Source of the DNA: Symbiodinium natans
Taxonomy: Eukaryota > Sar > Dinophyceae > Suessiales > Symbiodiniaceae
Length of the DNA stretch: 64,000 nucleotides
Reading direction: 5' to 3'
Assembly (NCBI GenBank): GCA_905221605.1
Contig: CAJNDS010000512.1
Coordinates: 1-64,000, forward strand
How positions within the stretch are numbered: position 1 is the first letter of the stretch; every line of letters begins with the position of its first letter. Positions 1-10,806 of the stretch are shown here, in pieces. The position numbers were made by a program, and so were the translations under genes. The notes under the pieces were generated by a model. That model made no database searches and was not told the DNA's origin. It saw only the letters and a program-made list of their open reading frames with translations.

Positions 1-780
1 TCTAGAGGCCCTACATACAATGAGCAGGGAATGAAAGACACGAGGCCAAAACAAATCCGCCGAGGCCTTGGGGCGCCGGTGTCTGGGTAGAGTAAAGCTG
101 GTACCCAACCTCTAGTCCCCTCTCCCCTGCCTCCACCGCCCCCAGCTACGAATGTGCGTGCACACACATACACACACGCGCGCATGACCACCACAACATC
201 GGTTTCCAAATCTACGCTACTCCAGCCCACTTTCACTTGGTGGTTTCCCCCAACACATGGTCGGTCTTTTGGATCCTGCAGAATACGATGTATCGATGTG
301 ATGCGGCAGCAGACATCAACTTAAGCTGGCGGTAAGGGAAGGACCTTGACATCGGAGGAACAACGATGAAAGTTGCAGCCGCGACACACGAACCAAACGC
401 AAAGTCTTCACCTTAGTTCAGGAGTTGTCTACGTGAGCGGAATGCAGAAGGTAGATCAGGCCTGTAAACAGTGGTTTATGGGAATTACCCAGCTGAACAT
501 CCTTTCACCTTAATGTTGTGTTTGTGTTTACACAACTCAGATTTCTACCTGACTGGGGGTTGACAATCAAGATAGCCCCAGACAATGAGTTTTTTAAAAG
601 ATACCAACCATGAAAAGCAATACTGTGACCTACCAAAAGAAGCCATCCTTGACCGCAACACCCGAAAAGTTGGTAGGAACATACATCCAACAACGAGTCA
701 CACGTATCAATGGTGCACGTTAAGGCTGGGGTCCAAGGTTGTCCCAGAAAACCCCATAAAGCTTGCGAAAACAAGCCCCA
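1..780. other. no confident gene; edge of channel gene
   Basis: This stretch should hold the S5/pore part of the channel gene whose S4 exon lies just above it. One possible minus-strand piece (about 554-625) has an AG acceptor, an open frame and a CAG|GTAGAA donor, but its product does not clearly match an S4-S5 linker. Positions 150-190 hold a short CA/CG-rich run. Nothing else is supported. Confidence 0.4.
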
Positions 781-784
781 AAAC

Positions 785-2586
785 CTGGACTTGGAGCATT
801 TGCAGCATCCCTGAGTCCCTCACAACCTTGACGACTCGCAGGAGGCGGACCAGGAGGACGGTGAAGTTCGCTTCTGGCCACGGGGAGACGTGGGGCATGT
901 ATAGGGTTCAGGCTTCACGTTGTCCACGGTTCAGGTTTTGGGTGTCCAAGATTGGAAGAGGGATTAGCTAAAACTCGAGGGCTACGCAGACGGAGATGAA
1001 TGCGAATACAAAACGTAAAGATTAACTCTCATGTATCCGAGAGTTCTCAACATAATTTCTAGCTGTGAATATGTGTACCTTTATCCACAGGAACCATGTG
1101 GGAATTTTCCAAAATAGGTACCCGCCCCTATTTTCAGACACCCCAAAGGTCCGACAATGCTGATGGCTTTCTGCTCCTACGAAAACAGCTGCGACAAAAG
1201 TAACAGCGACAAAGACCACGGCAACTGGATTGAAGGCTGAGCGTGACGTGCCGTAACCACCGGTATCCCGAGCTGTGGACAAATTCAGAGAAGGAAGCCG
1301 CCCCATTCGGACCAAGTGAGCCGCAAATGCAGCTCTGAGTCTCCAATTCTGCATTTGGTCGGGCGATGCCCCAGCAAGACGAGCGTCAATGGGTGATGCC
1401 GCCCTCTTTTCTGCCCTTGTAGTTCACATTCCCTGCGTTCTTGAAACTCTGTTGCACTCTTTTCTGAACGTACATGGGCCAAAGCTCCAAACAACTGTGG
1501 CTTTTGAAGCAGAGATCTGGCAGTTGGGCCTCAGGCCCGGTTCATTCACGACCGCTACCTGCCGTCTGCTAGCCGTGGCGGCAAGAACAGCGACAACAAC
1601 AGCCTTGCCTGGCATTGAGCGGCTGTGGAGGGGACTGTAGGGGGGTCGGTACTTGCATTTGGGGGGGGGGGGGGGTTGGTTGGTTGGTGGTGGCAGCAAC
1701 TCAGCAAATTTTGCGGAACACCACCGCTGCCGCTGCCGCCACCACCACCACCGCCACCACCACAAATGACAACCGGTGAAACCGAAATAATAGTGCAGCA
1801 AACAACAGAATGCTAGGGCGATAACAAACACCAAAAGCCAGCAGCAGCAGACCCTGATCCCCAAAACTCCAAGTCCAAACCGCCTTCCGCATCGCCATTG
1901 ATCAGCACAGCAATGATCACATCAGCCAAGCCAAAGAGGACGATAAGCCCATCCAAATAATTGCCTTGGTCGAACGCAACAGGGCCATTCTCAGTTGCTC
2001 CAAAAATTAGGAAATTTCGGCCGTGGCCCTTGTCTTCAGAGCCTCGTGAGCGAGCGAGCGTGGGTGGGGGAGTGCGTCAGCTTGTGAGTAAGCGAGCGGG
2101 CGAGTGAGCGACGACGCCGCTACCAATGGCAAGCGCAGAGTGACGGCGGCCTGATTAGAAGAAGTGCTCTTCAGGGACAGACCTCTTTAATGTCGCTGCC
2201 TCATCTCATGAAGGGCTCCCGCCTTGTAGAATGTGTTCGGCCCCGGTGGGGGGGGGGGGGCTGTGAGAAAGTGAGAGCTGTCACCTTCCGCGCCTGTTAC
2301 ATAACAAAGACCCTGAATCAGGAACTCCAAGCACAGCACTGTCGACTTTAGAGTTGCATCTGAAATATCTGAATTGTGGAGAGGCTCGACTCCTAGACTA
2401 CTAAACTACTGGTACTGGTGCTAATGCGAGGCAACCAAGATTTCCCAATAGAACATATGCAGCAGTGCCGCCCCACATGAAGCCATCTTCTGCTGTGTAA
2501 AACCACTCCCTGCGCAGAACTGTGATTCGTAGAGCGCATTCGAGAATGTAGAAGATGAGGAAGGCATACTCAAGCGTCGCGAACAC
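785..2586 (-). CDS. voltage-gated cation channel, partial (S2-S4 exons)
   Basis: Three minus-strand exons of an ion-transport-family channel. The first, about 2586-2473, follows a TTTCAG acceptor and encodes an S2-like helix with the family's acidic residue (LIFYILECALRI). The second, 1997-1853 (145 nt, phase 2 at both ends, GT donor), encodes an S3-like hydrophobic helix with the expected N/D pair (NYLDGLIVLFGLADVI). The third, 873-785 (89 nt, donor CAG|GTTTTG), encodes a classic S4 voltage sensor with basic residues every third position (LLVRLLRVVKVVR). S3 and S4 do not join in phase, so an exon between them is probably missed. S1, S5 and the pore were not found, so ion selectivity cannot be called. 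The order S2-S3-S4 on one strand supports one gene. In known channels S4 moves with membrane voltage to open the pore. Exon ends for S2 are uncertain. Confidence 0.7.
1656..1765. repeat. poly-G run, GGTT repeat and CCA/CCG trinucleotides
   Basis: A run of about 15 G is followed by GGTTGGTTGG and then CCACCACCG-type triplets. It lies inside the intron between the S3 and S4 exons of the channel gene. Confidence 0.75.
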
Positions 2587-2599
2587 CTGAAACGCAGCT

Positions 2600-3490
2600 G
2601 CATTGCCCGGTAATAGCCGTGCTCCTACTCACACACGGAGAAGAAATACCAAGAACTGCCCAAGGCAAGTGATCCTACAAAATCCTACGACATCAGCTGT
2701 CATGGCACCGCAGGCCGATCTGTGTTGGGGGCAGGGGCGCCCTGCAAGACGGCCTCCAACCACCTCTCGGGAGCTTAGCTTTCCCATTTCTGAAGCTCAG
2801 GAAACCACAAGAAAACGACAACCTGGCTTGCAATCAGCACGGTCCGGAAGCATGCAACTATGCTCTGCCATGCTACTACGCTCCCTTGACAGCATACCCT
2901 TCAACGAGTTAGCACCGCACATTCGGGTTTGCCTATCTTCTGCAATCAAGGGCTCCCCGGGTACAATTCACAACTACATACCTGCATCATCACAGACTCT
3001 TCTATACTTATTGGCCCAAATTCTCATAGCTCTAACCCTGTACAATAACACGCCAACCACCATGAACCATGAAGACTTCACTTCTTCCAAAAGACCGAAC
3101 CCCTAAGCCGCCCCAACTTTTCACCGCCTCGCAGCGGCATGGCCTCGGGTCTCCTGTTCCAGGACAAGCACCTGGGGGGCCATGGGACTATAAAGACGAC
3201 AAACGACCATGCAATGTTAAAGCATTAATTAGGCGGGGTTCGAATCTCCGCCGAGGCCTCAGGCCGGCAATAGCTCTGATAGTGCCATGAAAATACACCA
3301 GCAGCACTAGACGGCGCATGTCCCTAAAGCGTTTGGAGCCGTAAAACCAAAACAAATCCCAATGATATAGCCGCAAAGGAACAAAAGAGAGATGGCGAGG
3401 GAGCACAAGAAAGAGAAAAAAGGCAAATGGACGAAAATGCGCAGCGCATTCTTGCGTGCATGCGTGAAGAGCCCAAAGGTGTGTTCAAAC
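2600..3490. other. no gene recognised
   Basis: The S1 exon of the channel should lie here on the minus strand, but no hydrophobic segment with splice signals was convincing. A tRNA-like T-arm near 3230-3250 was examined and rejected. Confidence 0.4.
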
Positions 3491-3499
3491 GCACGCGAC

Positions 3500-3735
3500 C
3501 CCAGCTAATTTGCGAGGCTTTCGCTTCCGCTAATGGAAACGCTTCGAGCCCCGGTATGAACTGCGAGGTTTTCGCGCACGCCTCAAAGCGAAAAAACTTG
3601 GACCCAAGGTAGCTTGCGAAGTTTTCGCATGTCCCACGCTCACAAGCAATTTGGATCTCTGTTAATTTGCAAGCTTTTCGCACTTTCAAAGAGCTCAAAA
3701 CACTGAGACCCCGCATGGTTCGCAAGGCGGGCACA
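3500..3735. repeat. degenerate tandem repeat, about 52-bp unit
   Basis: Four to five copies of a unit centred on TTTGCGAGGCTTTCGC (variants near 3508, 3560, 3613, 3664 and 3718). Spacing is close to 52 bp and the copies are much diverged. Confidence 0.7.
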
Positions 3736-4309
3736 CGTTCGAAATCGATGTGTTCTGACGTGACTTACTAGATTTTCGTACAGAAAGGCACTGTCCAGCT
3801 TGAGTACTACATTTACACTACACAAAGCCGCGAAAAAGCCCCACCCCTCGCCTTGAAAAGGTTCTTTTTCTAGAAGAGGACGTGGGGAGACCAAAAAGCC
3901 ATTGACCTGCGAAGATGAAGTCTGCCGCGCCTATGACGACAACGAGAAATCGAAACGAAGTCTTCTACGCCAAGTAACACAACGAGAGTAAGTGAAACTA
4001 CGGGGACAGCCATTCGCAACGCTCGGGAAGATCGAGTCTTGAAGTCAAGTCACCGGCGTTCAGGTTTCGGGCATGGCCCCCACTACTCTATAGTCTGTAC
4101 TGACAGACATTTGTGTTGTGTTCTCGAATTTGCGTCACAGGGAGCTGTTGCGATTGCAAATGAGCTTAAAAATACTCACGAAGGTTGCCGTTGTTCAATG
4201 TCCCCACATCAGCACTGCAACCACCGTGCTTTGACAGTCGTGCATCACGTACTACTCTGATCCGCCGACCCCGGCGGCAGCGGGGCGGCGTCAGTGAAGA
4301 CCCATGTTT

Positions 4310-4405
4310 CTTCATCCCCCCTCACCCATCGTGTCCTCTTCACCCCCTCTCATCCCCCCACCCCCCACCTCCCCCACCCCACCCCCCCACCCCCCCCACC
4401 CACCC
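4310..4405. repeat. C-rich low-complexity tract
   Basis: Cytosine runs interrupted by A and T (CCCCCACC-type), strongly strand-biased. No coding signal. Confidence 0.8.
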
Positions 4406-4754
4406 GGCACACGTCGATGGCGAAGTCGAGTCGGACATAAAGAGGGGCAGGGTTTTGGATCGGATTCGGCTTGAAGGTACAGTGACATGAGAGTTTAGAG
4501 CTTAGGGTCAAAGTAACAACGGTTTTCAGCTGCCCTGTGTGGGGGTCGGCGGCACTGGCGGTAGCCATTAAATCGGGCAGCGCGAGGTCCCCAAGGACCG
4601 AGCATTGGCGGACCTTTTAACCCGGGTCGTCCCGGGAATAGCCTTGCTAGCCTGCGGCCTTCTGCGAATGGGCCGGACGCCAGTGCCACCGACCCCCGTG
4701 TGCCGCCGGTGAACGGTTTTTTTTTCGTGGTTTTTTGCGTCGCCACGGAGGCCC

Positions 4755-5790
4755 CCAGAGGGCGCGCATCATGAGCATCAGGCGGCTCCCGGGGCGGGAC
4801 CCCGGGCGCGCATCAGGAGCATGATGCCCCCCTAAGGGCGGGCATAAGCGACGTGTCTCAGCCCGGGGCTAGGAAAAGAGGGAGTTTAGGGGCCTTGTAA
4901 AGTGCTTAGAAACTTTAAGGGAGTCTTGGAGCCTCAAACGAGTTTAGGGGCCTGAAAATGCTTAGAAACTTTAAGGGAGTTGAGGAGCCTCGAACGCTTA
5001 GAGATTTTAAGGGAGTTTAGGGGCTTCAAAATGCTTAGAAACTGCTCGCCCCGCGCTTCTGCCTGCGCTGCCCGCCCATGGGCGCAGCCCCTTAAAATCC
5101 GGCCTGGCCGCCGTGGTCCAGTGCCCAGCACGGCTAGCCTAAAGGCTTGCCTTTATACGGCGAGCGCCCGTGCCGCTGACCCGGCCCCGTTTTGGCACGG
5201 TTCCTTGCATGAGGCTCCGGGGGGAGCCCGGGAGGGCTCCGAGCGGGGTCCCAAACGCGAATGCGTGGAAGTGCCGAAAACATCGTAAATACCATGCTTT
5301 TCTGCGTTGTTGGAGGGCGCCAAACACCCTGGAGGGCTCATGATGCGTGACCCGGCGCGCATCATCGACCCTGCTTGTTGACGTTGGGCGAACATGCGAA
5401 AAAAGACCTTACACCTCAAGTTTTGGGGGGGTACCCCCCCCAACAGGCGAGCATCATGAGCATCAGCGACCCGCCCCCGCGGCCACACGATTGCCCGGGC
5501 ACCTCAACAAAGCCAGAAAACACTGTAAATACCGTGTTTTTCGCGTGTTTCGACACACACCTCCTTTCGGGGCACTGCCGCGCCTCCACGGTGAGCATCA
5601 TTGACACCCAAGGCTGTCAGCCGACGCCCACGATACGCACCCACGGGTGCGCATCATGAGCCCTTCATTTCTCCAGGGCCTCGCTGATGCTCATCAGGGC
5701 CTCGCTGATGCTCATGATGCTCGCTTGGGGGGGGGCGTCCGAAGGGGCCGAAAACGTGGTAAATACCTTGTCTTTTGCGTGTTGCGCAAA
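4755..5790. repeat. GC-rich satellite, about 237-bp unit
   Basis: A block resembling GCCGAAAACATCGTAAATAC followed by a CTTTTCTGCGTGTT-like stretch starts near 5272, 5508 and 5746, spacing 236-238 bp. Between these blocks, words such as GCGCATCATGAGCATCAG recur (4764, 4806, 5450 and 5650 regions). Units are diverged. Long open frames here look like by-products of GC-rich repeat DNA. Confidence 0.65.
4870..5055. repeat. tandem repeat, GAGTTTAGGGGCCT family
   Basis: Four imperfect copies of a 35-60-bp unit containing GAGTTTAGGGGCCT and a TGCTTAGAAACTTTAAGG block (starts near 4881, 4940, 4977 and 5015). Confidence 0.75.
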
Positions 5791-5947
5791 AAACTGTTCA
5801 AAAAACTCCTCGTTATGGCTGCCGTGTATGCACGCAGCGCCAAACCTCGGAGAAAGCGTGTTTTTCTTGAGAAAACCTTCGTTTCGTCGTGTTTTGGGCG
5901 TGTGTTTCGCGACTTTCGGCCCCCCACCCCCAAGCCGCTGATGCCAA

Positions 5948-6001
5948 GCGCGCGCACGCGCACGCGCACGCGCACGCGCACGCGCACGCGCACGCGCACG
6001 C
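5948..6001. repeat. (CACGCG)n microsatellite
   Basis: About nine CACGCG/GCGCAC hexamers in a perfectly alternating pyrimidine-purine run, a sequence type known to favour left-handed Z-DNA under torsion. Confidence 0.9.
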
Positions 6002-6019
6002 AGAGGATGATATATAGGG

Positions 6020-6518
6020 TTTCGGCTGTCGCTTCCTGTTCTTTCTTCTCTTCTGCTTCCTGTTCATTATTTGTTCTTCTTATCTTTCTTTTATTCCTTG
6101 TCTTCTTCCTTTTTTCCTTCTTTTTCTTCTTATTCTTTCTCTTATTCTCCTTCTTCTTATTATTCTTATTCTTCTTCTTCTTCTTCTTCCTCCCCTTCTT
6201 CTTCTTCTTCTTCTTCCTTTTCCCTTTATTCTTGTCATTCTTCTTTCTTTTCTTTTATTATTCTTCTTTTCCTTCTTCTTTCTTTTATTCTTATTCTGTT
6301 TCTTCTTATTTCTTTCTTATTATTCCTTTCCTTCTTTCTTTTATTCTTCTTCTTCTTTTCATTCTTCTTTATTTTATTCTTCTTCTTGTTCTTTTTATTC
6401 TTCTTTTTTCTGATAGTTCTTATTCTTTCTCTTCTTCTTCTTTTTATTCCTTTACCCTTTCTTCTTGTTATTCTTCTTTCTTGTATTTTCTTCTTCTGTT
6501 TATTATTCTTTCTTTTCT

Positions 6519-6553
<35 letters not shown>

Positions 6554-6690
6554 TTCTTCTGTTTCTTCTTCTTTCTCTTCTTCTTCTTCTTTTTCTTCTT
6601 CTTTCTTTTCTTCTTCTTCTTTTTCTCCATATTTTCTTCTTCTTCTTTCTCTTCTTCTTGTTCGTTCATTTCTTTTTCCCTTTCTTCTTG
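6020..6690. repeat. TTC-rich polypyrimidine tract
   Basis: About 670 bp of almost pure pyrimidine on the plus strand, mostly TTC with TTTC and TTATTC variants. The opposite strand is all purine. Open frames of F/S or K/R codons here are artefacts of composition. CCCTAAACCC words follow at 6713-6730. Confidence 0.95.
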
Positions 6691-7323
6691 ATTACGTCCC
6701 GACTCCCTGCACCCCCTAAACCCCTAAACCCAAACCCGAGTTTCAGCTTTCAGACGGCCAGGCCAGCCCGTGCCGCAAGGCCTGTAGATAACTTCTTCAC
6801 GACTATGGTTCATTATGGTTCATTGACATCATGGAGCAAGAGGCACCGCTGTGTTGACCAGGATGATGATGCCGGCAAGCAGGTCCTCGGGAGACCAAAG
6901 TCTACATGGAGGTACATGGGATTCCAAGTTGTGAGGTGCAGGGCGCGTGGGTTGGGGCCTCAGGGTTTCAGGTCTCTTCAAGGCTTTATTGGAGCTGTGC
7001 ATTTTGTGCAGCTGCCTTAGTTGGATCAAAAAAATCGAGCATACGTCTTTTGTCTGCTACGACTCTACGACAGGGCATGCTTCAAGATTTCGGGTTGAGT
7101 GCTGGTCTGAAAATGTACTGCAGCTCGTCGGAGACAATGGAAACTACGGGTAGCTGTATATAGAGACGCATCGTACAATGTTGGGCTTAAATTAAATTGG
7201 AGTACCACTCATTTTTGGCAATGCTTCCCAAAGAACCCAGGATAGCAGATGAGAAAACATGGACATGAATCAATTCTGTTGCACACTCTGTAGGTCTGAG
7301 CTGAGGCCCTGTCGAGAGGTCCC

Positions 7324-7760
7324 TCAGCTACAAAGTTCCGCAACTTCTCCTGCATCGAAACGCCCTTGGCAGACCTGTGCGGAATAGTAGGAATACACGC
7401 GTTGGGCTTTGGGGTTGAGGCCGCAAGGTTGGGATATTGATGATTTGCTCTTGCTGTTGGATAAAGCCTACCTCGAGCTTCTCTTGAAGTATTGTGCCCA
7501 TCTGAATAGTATGTTGTGGTGTGCGTGAGGCTGCTGCGTACACTCCTGTACCAGGGGTACCAACGATTCAGACTTTTTAAATGTTGGCTGCAGCTTTGCA
7601 AAGTTGTGTTCAGGGGCTCCACCAAGCTGGTAAATCTCTGAGACATAGCCGAGGAACGGCTTTCTCGTGGCTGCACGTGCCTGCACAGCTTGGATCACAG
7701 TGTGTAGTGTAGGAGTGCCAAAAAACCCGACATGGCGGAAGACCGATAACAATTCTGATT
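7324..7760 (-). CDS. unrecognised gene, three 3' exons
   Basis: Three minus-strand exons join with full agreement of splice sites and phase. Exon 7760-7623 (138 nt) follows CTTCTAG, encodes SELLSVFRHVGFFGTPTLHT and onward, and ends at G|GTGGAG in phase 1. Exon 7545-7472 (74 nt) starts in the needed phase after GTACAG and ends at GAG|GTAGGC in phase 0. Exon 7374-7324 (51 nt) starts after CGCACAG, encodes VCQGRFDAGEVAELCS and stops at TGA. Introns are 77 and 97 nt. The joined C-terminal part is 86 residues, soluble-looking, with a basic RAATRK stretch. I do not recognise the family. Upstream exons beyond 7760 were not found. Confidence 0.62.
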
Positions 7761-7764
7761 CTAG

Positions 7765-10025
7765 AAGGATAAACAGGGCAACATTTGTGGTTCAGGCTTC
7801 TAGATCAAAGGCCAGACTTAACTGCTCCTCACCGCACAAAGCCACCATTCAGGAAATTGGCGGGCTCCTTTGGGTTACCTGCCTGATGTAGGGAACTCCG
7901 ACCTCTTAGCTAAACCTCCCGGCGCCTTCGGTGCTTCGAAACTACGCAGCACAAATCATGCCGCATGTCCTCCCAGCCTGGATTAGCTTCTGTATACGCG
8001 TCTCTTTCGCTTCTCGCGCCTCTCCCGCCTCAGGCTCATCCTCAGCACATAAGTCCAGTATAGGCTGCCAGGATTAATTCGCTTTGCTTTGCGCCAAAAG
8101 CATGCCAAGCTTCAGCTGAGGCAGGGGACGTTGCCTCGAACACCTTGACGGGAACGCTCGCCTCCTGGCAAGGTCGCAGACCTCCAGTCTCCTGCCTAAC
8201 CTCTGAAACCCCCAGTTTCTATGAAATGCACACGATCACTGAATCTGGCAAGTTGCCATATCCACCTTATGTAGGAAAGAGCAAATGGGGGAAACGACGC
8301 GCGTGCCTGCAGCAAAGCAACACGATCCTCACCTCAATGTCTATGGACGACTAAGCGTTGGAATGTGTCACATAGGGCTTAAGAGGGCAAACAGGTCTCA
8401 GAACCATAGGGCGCTTCAAGATGCCCGTTTTGGCGCAACCGTACTTCCCCAGACATGGAGACCCGTTGACCGACCCTTGTAAAGCCTGATCAGGATTGCA
8501 TCGGGGGTGCACAAGGAAGTATGTGGATTTTCAGCCTTGTTGTTTTGGGAGGCTTCCCCTCGAACATGGAGCCCTTTTGGGTTTGCATGTTAGTGGGAGA
8601 GCTAACCCTAAACGCCTACCTGTACCAAGAACACAAATGCTCAACCCGTCAACCTTAAACTTGAAACCCTCTGACCCCTGACACCCGAAATACCCCCTTC
8701 CGCTCATCCCTACCCGGCTGGTTTGGCGAACCGGCTCAAATCTTGTCCTTGTCCATTGCTGTGACTGCTGCCTTTGCTGCATGGTCCTCCAGTGTTTCGG
8801 ATTCAGGGTGTGGAGCTCATCCGAGTTTAGGGTTTACGGCTTCGGACTTAAGGTCAGCCCAAGTCTCTCGGCTAATTGTGACGAATCGAAGTTGTGCCCT
8901 TCCTGTTTATTCAGAACAGTCGCCTGCTGGGTTTGGCCAACTGTGAAATAGCAACAACACTGCGCAAGTTCACAAAGCCACTTGCATTCCGGATAGGCAT
9001 TGGCCAAAACCCGTCTGAAGGTAGCGGTGGATTTAGAACGTCAGAACCAATCAAATACAAGAATCCCCGACAGGCTCCAACCTTCACAAGCAAAGTTGGA
9101 AAAGGCAGCCATTCTCTAATGGCTGACTTACAAACCATTCTTGTCCCCCCATATGCCAGATGCCCTGCCGCCATGGTTCCCCACAACAATCCCATTTTTT
9201 GAAGTAGAAGTCATGTCCACCGCACACCCGATGCATCCAAAATCAAACTCCTGATGTGGCAATAAAACTCCCTTTGATCTTTGATCCCTCTCTAGTCCCA
9301 GGACATCCCCATAACCCACACAAGCCACCCACATACTTGAGATTCCCAAACATATTTTGTTGGAAGTCACCCCTCTTGCCTGAACTGATGACAGAGAGGC
9401 ATCTGATTTGGATCCTCACAAAGCAGTGGACGAATCAGGATCCAAGGGTTACAAGTTTGGGTTGCCGGGTCGTTTGAGCGTCCGGGCTGCAGGTTACAGT
9501 TGCACATTCAAGGGTGCCGGGTAGAAGTTCAAGGTTTACGTGACTAAAGCGCTTGGCGGTTTGATTCAAGGCGCCGGCAGTCACGGAACCATTGTACACT
9601 GTACAATGGTGCTCATGCATTTGCCCTTCATGGTCAGGTACGCTCTACCGCGATTCTGACAGCGTAGAGGCCGATGTACACGCGGTTTCTGCACACGCGG
9701 CTTAAGAAAAGTGTTCCTTGCCCCTGGTACAGGATAAGTGTTCCAGACTGTCGTCCTCACAGCACGTCCGTACTTTGTAACCTGCGCAATGAAAGTCGTG
9801 ACCCATCACACATCTGGGCTACCTTTGCGCTTGCGGGTTCCGGAGCTTGGCTCGCTTGGCTCGCTCTACATGCGACTCGGCATTCTGCCACCACCTTTGT
9901 AACCCCCCAAGTGCTCCGGCAAGGGGACTCCCGGCGAGCTTGTCGGGCCCAATGGACAATGGCACCCCCGCCTGCGCCGCACGCGCCGCCTGCGTGTGCA
10001 CTACACTCGGCACTTAGCCTTGGTC
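7765..10025. other. no confident gene
   Basis: Several medium open frames occur on both strands (notably minus 8911-9195 and 9128-9370), but splice signals and phase do not settle any of them. Near 9595 a 10-bp palindromic duplication (TTGTACA) is visible. No repeats of note. Confidence 0.35.
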
Positions 10026-10310
10026 TTAGCTTGAAGAGGAAGGCAAGCAACAGTCAGGTGTTCCGGTCTTGAGGTCGTAGAGGAGCAGGTCCAGGGACGA
10101 GAAACACCCCCAGGAATGCTGCTGTCTGCATCTTCGGATCTTTTTCTGCTCGCCGAAGTTGCATTCCATACATCCATGCTCGGACGACTGCTGCAAAGGC
10201 CTTTCGAAATAGCGCCTACACAGCGACATCGCAGCCTGCTTCTTTAAATCATTCAGCAGACGTCGTTGGCAGCCCAGCCATACTTCTGCGCCCGCCGCTT
10301 CCGGCGATAA
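10026..10310 (-). CDS. candidate exon, unrecognised
   Basis: After a TTTCAAAG acceptor the minus strand stays open for about 94 codons. The product is rich in charged residues and Cys (for example LLNDLKKQAAMSLCRRYF and HGCMECNFGEQKKIRRC), composition more like protein than noise. A GGG|GTGTTT donor near 10100 may end the exon early. It lies just below the large minus-strand gene ending at 10807 and could be a separate gene. Two CxxC-like cysteine pairs are present, but no zinc-finger pattern is clear. Confidence 0.4.
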   Translation of the reverse strand, partial: LSPEAAGAEVWLGCQRRLLNDLKKQAAMSLCRRYFERPLQQSSEHGCMECNFGEQKKIRRCRQQHSWGCFSSLDLLLYDLKTGTPDCCLPSSSS

Positions 10311-10735
10311 CTTTGAAAGCAACCTACAAACATCGGGGTAACAGTAGGTTTAACGGTGCCCCAAATTCTGGATCGCCCACCGAGCTGGAGAACCCGGAGA
10401 CGTTGAGAGTTGCGTAAAAAAATCTTTCCGACCTGTTCTACAAGCCTTGGCACTAAATTGAGATGATGCGAAAATTGAAAACCATCGTTTAAGCTTATGC
10501 AGTCTTCATAAACGAATCCTGGAAAAAGGCGATGCTGTGCAGCCCATCGAGATTGGCTCTTATAGACAATGTAGAATTTGTGCTAGGGTAGGGCTTACAG
10601 AACCCATCTAGATGGTCCTGCTGGTCGGAAGCCGACGCACAATGTCATCGGCTGGCGGACTGGGCAAGGCAACATCGAACTTTCGTCAGCAACTCGCAAT
10701 TGTGCTTGATCATCACCCATGGATACCAAGAGTAG

Positions 10736-10798
10736 GAAACCCTAAACCCTAACCCTTCAGGCCTGCAACCCTAAACCCTAACCCTTCAGGCCTGCAAA
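10736..10798. repeat. tandem 29-30-bp duplication with telomere words
   Basis: Two nearly identical copies of AACCCTAAACCCTAACCC followed by TTCAGGCCTGCAA. The telomere-like word is joined to a short unique tail and both are duplicated together. Confidence 0.85.
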
Positions 10799-10806
10799 GC
10801 TTGAGT

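Noticed and set aside
3142-3258. tRNA-like structure: a good T-arm (CGGGGTTCGAATCTCCG) and matching GCCTCGG/CCGAGGC ends
   Set aside because: The span is 117 nt, no D-arm with GG in the loop forms, and no anticodon arm could be drawn. At best it is a decayed tRNA-like fragment.
6020-6690. Very long open frames rich in Phe/Ser or Lys/Arg
   Set aside because: They are the translation of a TTC-rich repeat on both strands, not genes.
9296-9330. Minus-strand VGYGD, like a potassium-channel filter
   Set aside because: Neighbouring residues (MWVACVGYGDVLGLERDQ) do not fit a pore helix, no membrane segments flank it and no splice sites support an exon.
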